Shown piece by piece: positions 1-6,653 of a stretch of 14,748 nt of DNA. The notes below the pieces were generated by a model. It saw nothing but the letters and a program-made list of their open reading frames with translations, was not told the origin of the DNA and did not search any database. The translations under genes were made by a program, and so were the position numbers. Positions within the stretch are counted from its first letter, which is position 1. Each line of letters starts with the position of its first letter. Location: assembly GCA_003158755.1 (NCBI GenBank), contig PMLF01000078.1, positions 1 through 14,748 on the forward strand, given 5' to 3'. The DNA is from Elusimicrobiota bacterium. Its GTDB lineage: Bacteria > Elusimicrobiota > Elusimicrobia > FEN-1173.

Positions 1-24
1 CCTTAAGAGGCGAATAGAAGTGAT
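1..24. repeat. Terminal direct repeat, left copy
   Basis: These 24 bases (beginning CCTTAAGAGG, ending GAAGTGAT) recur exactly as the last 24 bases of the window. A perfect 24-mer at both extreme ends indicates either a circular molecule opened with a short overlap or direct repeats bounding an inserted element. Joining the ends restores a long open frame, which favours a circle of about 14,724 bp. The repeat lies about 210 bp beyond the end of the recombinase cluster, so an attachment-site core remains possible. Confidence 0.85.
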
Positions 25-196
25 TATTTAGACGGTAAAATGGATCAGAAACGATTTTACAGGCGGCGGGAATAACCCCGTTATTTTGATCTGTTTGAAC
101 CTGATTTGTGGCAGGCACCCCTAATATAGGAAGGGGGGCCAGCCCATAGCCCACCATCTTCATCATATAGGCAGCCGCCACAATCGCTCTAAACAT
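1..196 (-). CDS. N-terminal part of the large membrane/hydrolase protein (continues at the other window end)
   Basis: If the molecule is circular, this stretch adds 65 codons to the long frame that otherwise starts abruptly at GTG 14725. Reading leftward from ATG 196, the frame stays open across the junction; an in-frame TGA lies just upstream of the ATG. The new N terminus begins MFRAIVAAAY and stays hydrophobic for about 28 residues, ending ...LGVPATNQ. That resembles a signal peptide or a first membrane anchor. The total protein would be about 1,020 aa. No Shine-Dalgarno sequence precedes ATG 196, but a TAGAAT hexamer lies 6 nt upstream, as at two other starts here. The gene begins 36 bp after the third recombinase. 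Codon use is more AT-rich than in the rest of the gene, and several inverted repeats fall in it, so a recombination site misread as coding is the alternative. Confidence 0.6.
   Translation of the reverse strand, partial: MFRAIVAAAYMMKMVGYGLAPLPILGVPATNQVQTDQNNGVIPAACKIVSDPFYRLNNHFYSPLK
35..60. repeat. Inverted repeat GTAAAAT-N12-ATTTTAC
   Basis: Perfect 7-bp arms at 35-41 and 54-60 are separated by 12 bp. A second small palindrome, AATAAC-CCC-GTTATT, follows at 71-85. Paired short arms near a tyrosine-recombinase cluster and beside the 24-bp end repeat fit a core-type recombinase binding site. The stretch also reads as coding in the proposed large gene, and 7-bp arms arise by chance fairly easily. 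Confidence 0.3.
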
Positions 197-208
197 CCGT
201 CAATTCTA
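197..208 (-). promoter_or_regulatory. Possible -10 box directly upstream of the large gene
   Basis: On the minus strand TAGAAT (203-208; 5 of 6 matches to TATAAT) is followed by 6 nt and then ATG 196. There is no clear -35 hexamer at the right distance, though the stretch upstream is very AT-rich. If used, the transcript would begin at or beside the start codon (leaderless), which would explain the missing ribosome binding site. Confidence 0.3.
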
Positions 209-232
209 CATAATAATAATCTATTTATGCTA

Positions 233-1123
233 TTAACCCTCCTCCGCCGTCTCTCCCGCCTTCGCCTCCCCTATCAAGGTATGGATTGCCTCCAGCGCCA
301 CCCCTTCGGCCTGGAGCCGGGCGATACAGGCGTCCCGGATCACCCGGCAGGGCATGGCAGCCTTGGGCTTGACCTGGCGCACCGCGGCGGCGACGATCTT
401 CTGGACGGTCCCCGTGTTCAGGGGGTTGCCGCGCATAGGCTCGATGAATAGCGCCGTCCCGCGCCGCTCGGCCGTCGGGCCTTCGCCGGGGAGCTGCGCC
501 CACTCCGGGCGGACCTCCTTCAAATACCGACCAAGGAACTCCCGCGCGGATTCCGTCAGCGGGGCCAGGCGCTCCTTTCCATCGTCGGAAGATTTCACGC
601 GCAAGCGCCCGGCCGCCAGGTCCACGTCTTCCACCTCCAGCGCCGCCACCTCGGGCGCGCGGACCCCGGCGGCGTAGATCACTTCCAGGATGGCCCGGTC
701 GCGCAAGCCGTCATACTGATCCACGTCCGGCTTGCTCAAGACCTGCGCCATCTCCTCCACCGTCAGGCCCTGGCCGCCCCCGCCCCACAAGGACAAGCCG
801 CCGATGATCCACCGCGCCGGATTCGACGGAATCCAGCCCTGCCCTGTCGCATGTTCCAGGAAGGTCCGCACGATCACAAGACGCGCCCCGGCGGTCTTCG
901 GTGCCAGGGGCTTGCCCGTCATCGGCACCACTCGTTCCAGGAGCCGCTTGCGGTAATCCTCGACCCGCGCCGTCGTCAGTTGCTCCAGGTCCTGAACCTG
1001 CCGCATCTTCATGAACTCCAAAAACTCCCGCGTGGTCGTCACCTGGACCCAATACGCCGACTTGCCGGTTTTCTTCTCCTTGTAGGCCGCCAGATACTTT
1101 TCCCGCGCTTCGATGATCTTCAT
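233..1123 (-). CDS. Third tyrosine recombinase of the trio, catalytically degenerate
   Basis: A 296-aa XerC/D-like phage-integrase-family protein. It has a SAM-like core-binding N domain (about 1-105) and a catalytic-fold C domain (about 120-290) containing LRDRAILEVIYAAGVR, with the first catalytic Arg at R155. The rest of the active site is broken relative to recombinase 2. The H-x-L-R-H box is R260-V-I-R263-D, the LLGH box reads LIGE (E286), and the residue at the Tyr position (about 295) is Glu, with the protein ending one residue later. It is unlikely to cut DNA itself. A structural or regulatory subunit of a three-recombinase complex is the natural inference. Its ATG has an upstream GAGGAGG and lies where the second recombinase should end. 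A decayed pseudogene is less likely because the frame is intact over normal length. Confidence 0.88.
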   Translation of the reverse strand: MKIIEAREKYLAAYKEKKTGKSAYWVQVTTTREFLEFMKMRQVQDLEQLTTARVEDYRKRLLERVVPMTGKPLAPKTAGARLVIVRTFLEHATGQGWIPSNPARWIIGGLSLWGGGGQGLTVEEMAQVLSKPDVDQYDGLRDRAILEVIYAAGVRAPEVAALEVEDVDLAAGRLRVKSSDDGKERLAPLTESAREFLGRYLKEVRPEWAQLPGEGPTAERRGTALFIEPMRGNPLNTGTVQKIVAAAVRQVKPKAAMPCRVIRDACIARLQAEGVALEAIHTLIGEAKAGETAEEG

Positions 1124-2096
1124 TCGCTTTTCCTCCTCGTGGATGGCAACGTTCGTGCTCCGCCTTCAAGTCGATGGTTTGCACCGTCGTATAAATCTCC
1201 GTCGTGGAAAGCCGGGCGTGGCCGAGCATCTGCTGGATCAACCGCACGTCGGCGCCGCCGCGCAGCATGTGCGTGGCGAAGGCGTGGCGGAGGATGTGGC
1301 AGGACAAAGGCGCGGCCGGATTCACCGGCCGCACGTACCATTTCACCATCCGGCCCACCGCCGCGGTCTTGATCCGCCGCCCGCCCGGCTCGATGAAAAG
1401 CGGCGTCTCCCGCCCCACCGTGCCGGCGGGGGCCGTCTTGCCCCTGGCCGGCACGGCCCACCGCGCGCCCACCATGAGCGGGCGGACCTCCCGCAGGTAG
1501 CGGACGAGGAACTCCTGGGCCGCTCCGACGAGCGGAACCGTCCGGCCTTTGCCGCCCTTCCCGTAACGGACCGTCAGCGTTCCCTCGGCTAGGTTCACGT
1601 CGTACAGGTCCAGCTTGACCAGCTCGCGCCGCCGGATGCCGGTGGAATAGAAGACCTCCAATATCGCCCGGTCCCTCAAGCCCCGATGCGTGCCCGTGTC
1701 CGGCCGCGACAGGATATCCTCCATCTCTTTTTCCGTCGGGATATTCTTCGGAAGATCCCGCCCCCCGTCGGGCCAGGTCAGATGCGCCGCCGGGTTCATC
1801 ATCAACACGCCCCGTCGCGCCAGGAAATCGAAAAACTGTTTCGCCGCCAGCAAATGCTTTTCCACCGACGAGCGCGACAGCCTCCGCCCACTCCACCAAC
1901 AAAAGCGCTTCATCACCCACGTCTTGTATTCGTCCACGTTCTCCTGCGTCACCTCCCGCGCGTCGTTGATGGCTTGGCCCCTCAGAAAACCAATCAAGGC
2001 GCGGACGCTGATCTGTGAGCGCTTCACCGTCCAGGGCGAAAAACCCTTGGCCTCCTGCCACCGATGGAAAGCGTCCCGCGCCTCGATCAGGTTCAT
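711..2096 (-). CDS. Second tyrosine recombinase of the trio, apparently active; literal frame overruns its normal stop
   Basis: A Xer/integrase-family site-specific recombinase. Its ATG 2096 overlaps the TGA of recombinase 1 (ATGA, 2093-2096), so translation is probably coupled. All catalytic residues are visible: R155 (STGIRRREL), a Lys in the GKGGKGR turn (about 180), H267 and R270 (CHILRHAFATHML), H293 (MLGH) and Y302 (TTEIYTT). Family similarity ends at HPRGGK, about residue 323 (near 1128). The written frame then continues to a stop at 711, giving 461 aa, but those last ~138 residues merely shadow recombinase 3 in another frame. One extra A in the AAAA run near 1127-1130, or a -1 ribosomal slip there, would end the protein as GGKSE with TGA at 1120-1122. 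That would recreate the ATGA overlap with the next gene. Confidence 0.88.
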   Translation of the reverse strand: MNLIEARDAFHRWQEAKGFSPWTVKRSQISVRALIGFLRGQAINDAREVTQENVDEYKTWVMKRFCWWSGRRLSRSSVEKHLLAAKQFFDFLARRGVLMMNPAAHLTWPDGGRDLPKNIPTEKEMEDILSRPDTGTHRGLRDRAILEVFYSTGIRRRELVKLDLYDVNLAEGTLTVRYGKGGKGRTVPLVGAAQEFLVRYLREVRPLMVGARWAVPARGKTAPAGTVGRETPLFIEPGGRRIKTAAVGRMVKWYVRPVNPAAPLSCHILRHAFATHMLRGGADVRLIQQMLGHARLSTTEIYTTVQTIDLKAEHERCHPRGGKANEDHRSAGKVSGGLQGEENRQVGVLGPGDDHAGVFGVHEDAAGSGPGATDDGAGRGLPQAAPGTSGADDGQAPGTEDRRGASCDRADLPGTCDRAGLDSVESGAVDHRRLVLVGRGRPGPDGGGDGAGLEQAGRGSV

Positions 2097-3067
2097 TGCG
2101 GGCCGCCCTGGGCCTCGATGACGTGCGCCCGCTCCCTCGGATGGCACCGCTTCAATTCCTTTTTCAAGTCGCTCACTTCCACCCGCAAATACACCTGCGT
2201 GCTTTCCAAGCTCCGATGACCGAGGAGCCGCTGAATGTGGCGCAATGACGCATGACCCTTTAGCAAGTGTGTCGCGCACGTGTGCCGCACCCCGTGGGCC
2301 GTCACCGGCGTCTTGACCCCCGCCCGCTCCGCGAACCGTTGGACGATCCACCGGTTGACCGTGCTTCCGTTCATCCTCCCGCCGAACCGCCCGACGAAGA
2401 GCGTCCCCGGGTCCTCCTTCCATCCCAATATCTTGGCCCGCGCCTCCCGGACGTAGAGGTCTAGATACCTCCCCGCGATCCCGCCCAAGGGGACCACCCG
2501 GTCCACACCACCCTTGCCGTTCTTCACCCGCACCTCGCCTTCCGCCGTGTTCACGTCGGAAATCGCGAGGTTCCGAACCTCCTGGTTCCGAAGGCCCGAC
2601 GAATACATCAATTCCAACATGGCCCGGTCTCTCAACCCCAAGGGCGTATCCACGTCGGGCGCGGTCAGGACTCGGCCGATCTCCCGGAGGGTCATGATGC
2701 CCTTGGGGAGCGGTTTTTTTTGGCGGGGCAGGCAAATCCCCGACGACGGGTCCGCCAGCATGTAGCCCCGCCGCACCAACCACCGGAAGAAAACCCGCAC
2801 GCCCATGAGCGCCTTCGCCTGGCTCGCAAGCCCCAACGGCTCCCCACGTCGGCCAAGTTGGTTGTAGAGGTGCATCTGGTATTTGTGCATCGCGTCCGCC
2901 GTGATGGATTCCAGCCGCTCCTCGTCGCGGGTCTTCAGGAACTCGACGAAGTAATCCACGCTCCACGTGATGTGTTCCTCCGCTTGGTCCGCATAGCCCT
3001 CCGTCCGGCGGTCGCGGATGAACTCCCCGGCCAGGGCGCGGATGCGCCCTATCTCTTGTTCGTTCAT
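2093..3067 (-). CDS. First tyrosine recombinase of the trio, full catalytic set
   Basis: A 324-aa XerC/D-like recombinase that would cut and rejoin DNA through a 3'-phosphotyrosine. The N-terminal core-binding domain covers about 5-115. The C-terminal catalytic domain has R160 (SSGLRNQEV), a Lys in KNGKGG (about 182-185), H258 and R261 (AHGVRHTCATHLL), H284 (LLGH) and Y293 (TQVYLRV). A GGGAGG sits 7 nt before ATG 3067, and no longer start is needed. It opens a cluster of three same-strand recombinases with overlapping or abutting ends. That arrangement is characteristic of RIT (recombinase in trio) mobile elements and also recalls the TnpA/TnpB pair of Tn554. Whether the trio mobilises only itself or the whole circle cannot be told from sequence. 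I found no convincing terminal inverted repeats around the trio. Confidence 0.93.
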   Translation of the reverse strand: MNEQEIGRIRALAGEFIRDRRTEGYADQAEEHITWSVDYFVEFLKTRDEERLESITADAMHKYQMHLYNQLGRRGEPLGLASQAKALMGVRVFFRWLVRRGYMLADPSSGICLPRQKKPLPKGIMTLREIGRVLTAPDVDTPLGLRDRAMLELMYSSGLRNQEVRNLAISDVNTAEGEVRVKNGKGGVDRVVPLGGIAGRYLDLYVREARAKILGWKEDPGTLFVGRFGGRMNGSTVNRWIVQRFAERAGVKTPVTAHGVRHTCATHLLKGHASLRHIQRLLGHRSLESTQVYLRVEVSDLKKELKRCHPRERAHVIEAQGGPQ

Positions 3068-3268
3068 GGTTCAACCTCCCAAGGGCGCGTTTTTTCACAC
3101 GCCGCTTTATTCTTTTTCGGAAAAGTGGAAAGGTGGCCGTTTTTCCGGCGAAAACGTTTGATGTTCAAGGAAAAGATACGGATGAAAAGCTCGGGAAAGG
3201 TTTGGAAAGGTTGAAAAGGTTATCCACATCCGGCGGCAGATCAGGCCCCCGCCGCCGGGGCGATACGG
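3068..3268. other. Candidate replication origin between primase and recombinases
   Basis: This 200-bp gene-free gap holds three AAAGGTT repeats (3196, 3206, 3215) spaced 10 and 9 bp, a perfect consensus DnaA box TTATCCACA (3220-3228), and an immediately following 8-bp GC inverted repeat CCGGCGGC/GCCGCCGG (3230-3258). An AT-richer stretch (3096-3190) lies beside them. Iterons, a DnaA box and an AT-rich segment next to a replication gene are the usual parts of a theta origin. The gap must also carry any promoter for the recombinases; I see no strong one. There is no clear intrinsic terminator after the primase gene (no T-run follows the hairpin). Confidence 0.5.
3220..3228 (+). promoter_or_regulatory. 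DnaA box TTATCCACA
   Basis: Exact match to the classical bacterial DnaA box. It is the only exact copy I found in the window, and it directly follows the three AAAGGTT repeats. A single box can occur by chance in 14.7 kb, but this position supports a role in replication. Confidence 0.55.
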
Positions 3269-5968
3269 TTAAATCGGTTTCTCGTCGGGCCGCGCCAACA
3301 GCTTCGCCGCCAACTCCTCCGGCGTCGTCAACCCATCCAGGTCGCCGCGCACCGCGCCCACATTCGCCGCCAGACGGTACCGGCACGTCTGGCCCGGCCG
3401 CCCCTGGGTCTTCTCCAAATATTCCAAATCGACGAGGTCCTCCAAAAGCTCCCAACACCGCCGGTTCGCAAGTCCTGCCTTCTCGCGCACCTCGCGCCGC
3501 GTCACGTCGCCGCCCTCCGTCATCTTCGCCATCGTCAGCAAAAGCTCCCGCTGGGGCTTCTTCAACTCCGTGAAGCTCTCCCCCATGACCGCCTTCGCAA
3601 GACCGTACGAAATCCGGTAATCATCGACGGTGGCCTCAATGTATTCCGCGCCCTCGGCCGTCCGCTTGGCCTCCCGTTGGTGCTGGTGAAGAAAAGCGAT
3701 GACGCGGATGAGGTTGAAGAATCGCGGATGATCCCGCCGCGTCCGAAGCCACGCCGTCGGAAACTCGATCAGGGGCGCGTAAGGAATGACCACGGCGACG
3801 GAGCGGAGGAGCCGCTGCATGTTGTGATGCCGCCGGATAAGCCGGTCCTGGCGGCCGTGCCGCTCTAGGCCCGTCAGCGTCATCCCTTCCCGCTGCATCG
3901 TGTGGATACGAAGCGTCTGCTCCGCGCTCTCGTCCAGGTACAGCTCGAAACACCGCGTGGCGTTCTCCTCGTTGATGCGGGGCTTCGTCGTCGTCTCGAT
4001 GTAAGCCACGGGGCCGCGCACCTCGAAAAACTTCGTCTTGATCTGCCCCGTCGCCTCGTCCTTCAAGCTCACCGCCTGGGATAGTTTCTTCTTGCTCTGC
4101 AAGGTCCGGATGGCATAGTCGGCGTTCTCCGCCCCGACGCGCTCCTCCATGATGACGAGCTTGTGGACCAATCCGTCTTTGACGATGTAAAAGAACGCCT
4201 GGGGCGTGGCGCGGGACAGCGATACCACGTCCTCCGGCGGCGTCATCTTCTCGACGGTGTCGGCCAGGACCGACTTTCCGGCGGAGGATTGGCTGATGAT
4301 GACGCACGACAGCGGATCGTCCAGCTTCCGCGACACCCCTACCAGATATCCGATGCCTTTATTCGCTTCCTCTCCGACGTAACCAAGGGTCTCCATGTCG
4401 CGCAGGATATCGGCGTAAAGCGTCGGGCTTCGGAGCGCCGCCATCGCCTCCGTCCCCTCCTCCTCCGTCATGGGCGGCGGGCCTTCGGGGGTTTCTCCGT
4501 CGGCGAGCGTTCCCTGTATCTTCTCCAACTCCTCGATGATCCGGTTTAGTTCCCGGTGCAGCTCCCCCTCCTGGGCCTCGAAGATTCTCCGGCAACAGGT
4601 GACGTACGTCACCCGCGACTTGGCGGAATAAAGGTCCAGGTGGTCCACGTGGACCGCTCCGTCATACTCCACTTTCAAGCTGACGCGCAAATGTTCCCGG
4701 CGCTTCGACGGCATCCCCGACACCCGGTAAGCCCGGCGGCCGAAACAGAAATAGACGCCTTCCTCCCGCCGGTCCACCGTCGGGGCCGCGACCGGCGGCG
4801 GGGCGGAGGATGCCGCCGCGGCGGCGGGGGGACTGGCTTCCCCCGGAATCTCCACGCAGGACGGCGACGTCCGCGCCACGACCGCCGACAGCGCCGCGAT
4901 GCTGGCCACCGCCTCCGCGTCCAGCCCCTTCGCAAGGGCTTCGTTCATGTCCTTGTACTCCGACGGAAGAATGAAGTCCGCCACCTCGATCCCCAAGGCG
5001 GTCAGCTTCTCTTTGATCGGCGGCCGTGCCCGGCGTCCGGCCTCGTCATTGTCCAGGCACAAAAGCACGTGCCGCGTCCGGTGTTCCTTCATCAACCGGA
5101 CGTGGTCCTCCGTCAAGCCGTTCACTCCGTAGAGCGGCACCACGCCCGCAAAACCCAAGACGCAGAGGCTCAAGGCGTCGATGATGGACTCCGTGACGAT
5201 CAAATCCTTGTGCGCCTTCACCGACGCGCCGTTCCATACTCCCTTGTGCGGTCCCGGCAAGTAAAGATGCGCCGGACCCTCGCCCACGGCCCGGCGGCCG
5301 TACATCCCGACGACGCCCCCATTTTCGTCCAGGATCGGGAACGTGACGCACCCGTGGAAGAATTCCCCGCCCTTCGCGTTCAACACGCCCACGGCTTTCA
5401 ACCCGGCGGCGAACTCATGGCCGGGGTCCTCCGGCAACATCCGACGAAGTCGGCCGTCGGCGAAACCGACCTTGAAGTGGTTGAACAGCGAAGGCTCCTT
5501 GATCCCGCGCCCGGCGAGGTAATCCTGGGCCGGGCGACTCTCGCAAAATGCCCCGTGGTAAATCTCCACCGCCCGCGTCAGATACGCCGACGCCGGTACA
5601 GACGAAGCCGCCGACAGCGCAGGGGGCGCCGTCGGCGGCGAAATCCGTTCCTTAAATTGTCCATTCCCGTTCACCACGTCCCCGCCCACCAAAGGCAGGA
5701 GCGCCGCGTATATCTCCCCGAAACTCTTCTCCTCCTTCCTCATTTTGAAATCGATGACGTTCCCGTGTTCCCCGCACCCGAAACAATTCCAGACCCACTT
5801 ATCCCCACGTTTTCCGACGGAAAGGCTCGGATTCTTGTCCTCGTGGAAAGGGCACTTCCCCTTGAAGCTTTCCTTCCCCGACGCCTTCAACGCCACGCCG
5901 CTTTCCATCATGATCGTCGGCAGATGTAGCCGCTTCATCGCTTCCAATCGGTAAGGATCAATTTTCAT
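3269..5968 (-). CDS. Primase-helicase (CHC2 zinc finger, TOPRIM, P-loop ATPase, winged helix)
   Basis: An 899-aa replication protein, probably the element's own replisome starter. In order: CHC2-type zinc finger (C39, H42, C62, C65 in CPFH...CFGC); DnaG-like core with TOPRIM motifs (E260 in VTESIIDAL, DxD D306/D308 in LCLDNDEA); an Ala/Pro linker (about 375-398); an ATPase domain with Walker A-like SQSSAGKS (559-566; first Gly replaced by Ser) and Walker B-like LVIMEER (604-610); and a C-terminal winged-helix segment (about 820-866). Similar primase-ATPase fusions occur on integrative elements and phages. ATG 5968 is chosen because GGAGG lies 8 nt upstream; an upstream GTG giving 15 more residues is poorer. 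It is the main gene of the leftward operon under the XRE-controlled promoter. The ATPase half is recognised from motifs only, so helicase activity is inferred. Confidence 0.92.
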   Translation of the reverse strand: MKIDPYRLEAMKRLHLPTIMMESGVALKASGKESFKGKCPFHEDKNPSLSVGKRGDKWVWNCFGCGEHGNVIDFKMRKEEKSFGEIYAALLPLVGGDVVNGNGQFKERISPPTAPPALSAASSVPASAYLTRAVEIYHGAFCESRPAQDYLAGRGIKEPSLFNHFKVGFADGRLRRMLPEDPGHEFAAGLKAVGVLNAKGGEFFHGCVTFPILDENGGVVGMYGRRAVGEGPAHLYLPGPHKGVWNGASVKAHKDLIVTESIIDALSLCVLGFAGVVPLYGVNGLTEDHVRLMKEHRTRHVLLCLDNDEAGRRARPPIKEKLTALGIEVADFILPSEYKDMNEALAKGLDAEAVASIAALSAVVARTSPSCVEIPGEASPPAAAAASSAPPPVAAPTVDRREEGVYFCFGRRAYRVSGMPSKRREHLRVSLKVEYDGAVHVDHLDLYSAKSRVTYVTCCRRIFEAQEGELHRELNRIIEELEKIQGTLADGETPEGPPPMTEEEGTEAMAALRSPTLYADILRDMETLGYVGEEANKGIGYLVGVSRKLDDPLSCVIISQSSAGKSVLADTVEKMTPPEDVVSLSRATPQAFFYIVKDGLVHKLVIMEERVGAENADYAIRTLQSKKKLSQAVSLKDEATGQIKTKFFEVRGPVAYIETTTKPRINEENATRCFELYLDESAEQTLRIHTMQREGMTLTGLERHGRQDRLIRRHHNMQRLLRSVAVVIPYAPLIEFPTAWLRTRRDHPRFFNLIRVIAFLHQHQREAKRTAEGAEYIEATVDDYRISYGLAKAVMGESFTELKKPQRELLLTMAKMTEGGDVTRREVREKAGLANRRCWELLEDLVDLEYLEKTQGRPGQTCRYRLAANVGAVRGDLDGLTTPEELAAKLLARPDEKPI

Positions 5969-6034
5969 CGTCCATTCCTCCTCTCTCGCCGCTCTCTCGT
6001 TTCCGCTCCCCACCCGCCGGGGATGAATCGCTCC

Positions 6035-6283
6035 TCAATCGTCGTGCATCCCCCCGAACATCAAATCCCGCAGGTGGTTCATGTGCCGACGGAGCTTCCG
6101 CACGTTGCACGTCGCCAACCCGTCCCGGAACCGCCGCGCCTCCTCTTCCACGCTCTCCCCCGTCAGGCGGAAGACGAACCCCTTTTTTCCGTCGGGGCGG
6201 TTCTCCACCTTCATCCCCGCCAACCAGCCGCCTTCCGACATCAAATATGCCCCTTGCCACAAGTCTCTCGTTTCAATCGTCAT
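6035..6283 (-). CDS. Small DUF5659-like protein
   Basis: An 82-aa protein with the pattern TRDLWQGAYL (start), a central KKGFVFRLTGES strand, and a C-terminal helical part with RRFRDGLATCNVRKL and MNHLRDLMFG. In my recollection this matches the small DUF5659 family, often found on mobile elements and of unknown role. GGAGG lies 7 nt before ATG 6283. It sits 66 bp upstream of the primase in the same orientation, so it is likely co-transcribed. A longer in-frame extension upstream reads as low-complexity Gly/Arg and is not supported. Confidence 0.78.
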   Translation of the reverse strand: MTIETRDLWQGAYLMSEGGWLAGMKVENRPDGKKGFVFRLTGESVEEEARRFRDGLATCNVRKLRRHMNHLRDLMFGGMHDD

Positions 6284-6342
6284 GACCGGTCCTCCTTCCG
6301 ACCCTTGCCGCACGTCCCGCGCCGCTCCGCCTCGTTGAACAT
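6280..6342 (-). CDS. Possible 20-codon leader ORF overlapping the DUF5659-like gene
   Basis: A tiny frame, beginning MFNEAERRG and ending KEDRS, whose TGA overlaps the next ATG as ATGA. An AAAGG stands about 7 nt upstream of its ATG. The exact stop/start overlap is the kind used for translational coupling, so it may act as a coupling leader rather than a functional peptide. Chance occurrence is quite possible at this length. Confidence 0.25.
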   Translation of the reverse strand: MFNEAERRGTCGKGRKEDRS

Positions 6343-6363
6343 CGCAACCTTTGCCCTCAAGAA

Positions 6364-6498
6364 CTATTCCGCCAATCCCTCCCGCCCGCCGCCTTGCACC
6401 ACGAAGACGATCTCCCGTTTTCCATCCGCCCGGAACAGCACGGATATCTCCTCCACCACGCACGCCCCGGACCAAACCGGCAAGTCCTCGAACTCCAT
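6364..6498 (-). CDS. 44-aa hypothetical protein, first gene of the leftward operon
   Basis: A short frame beginning MEFEDLPVWSG and ending GREGLAE. AAAGGAGG lies 4 nt before ATG 6498, and it is the first well-started frame downstream of the leftward promoter. The composition is plausible (hydrophobic stretch KREIVFVVQ, alternating charged residues), with no recognisable family and no membrane segment. It could be a small regulatory or accessory replication protein; nothing in it shows which. Confidence 0.5.
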   Translation of the reverse strand: MEFEDLPVWSGACVVEEISVLFRADGKREIVFVVQGGGREGLAE

Positions 6499-6589
6499 CC
6501 CCCCTCCTTTCCCCGGCCTGGGGTCGATCGCGGCGGATCGCTGTCAAGCGGTTTTTTGATGTTTCTTTACCCCCTTCCTTTGCGGTCTA

Positions 6590-6618
6590 AATCTACATAC
6601 TATGTAATACCATGTCAA
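6590..6618 (-). promoter_or_regulatory. Leftward operon promoter TTGACA-N17-TAGATT
   Basis: On the minus strand a consensus -35 TTGACA (6613-6618) is followed, after exactly 17 bp, by TAGATT (6590-6595; 4 of 6). Transcription would start near 6583 and run through the small genes, the primase and possibly the recombinases. A perfect palindrome occupies the spacer, so this promoter is a natural target for the adjacent repressor. Confidence 0.65.
6594..6606. promoter_or_regulatory. Probable repressor operator, 13-bp palindrome TACATA-C-TATGTA
   Basis: A perfect odd palindrome with 6-bp arms around one central base. It lies inside the spacer of the leftward promoter and about 50 bp from the repressor start. 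Short dyads of this kind are typical XRE/CI-type dimer sites. I found no second perfect copy in the window. Confidence 0.55.
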
Positions 6619-6640
6619 GAGCTTCTACAGAGTATGCCGT

Positions 6641-6646
6641 TATAAT
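6641..6646 (+). promoter_or_regulatory. -10 box TATAAT of the repressor gene
   Basis: A perfect TATAAT lies 7 nt before ATG 6654. No good -35 is found 16-18 bp upstream, so the promoter may be weak or activator-assisted. Transcription would begin at or next to the ATG, giving a leaderless message. This agrees with the absence of a Shine-Dalgarno site. Confidence 0.45.
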
Positions 6647-6653
6647 GTTGGGC

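Noticed and set aside
1120..2061. 313-codon minus frame over recombinase 2
   Set aside because: Gly/Arg/Pro-rich shadow in another phase. Only its final RKSE and stop matter, as the expected end of recombinase 2 after a one-base shift.
711..3098. 795-codon minus frame running through all three recombinases
   Set aside because: Its first ~334 residues are an out-of-phase shadow of recombinase 1 and its last ~138 a shadow of recombinase 3. Only the middle is a real protein.
4556..5929. 457-codon plus-strand frame
   Set aside because: It is antisense to the primase-helicase, whose zinc-finger, TOPRIM and Walker motifs are clear. The plus frame is Arg/His-rich with no motif or ribosome site.
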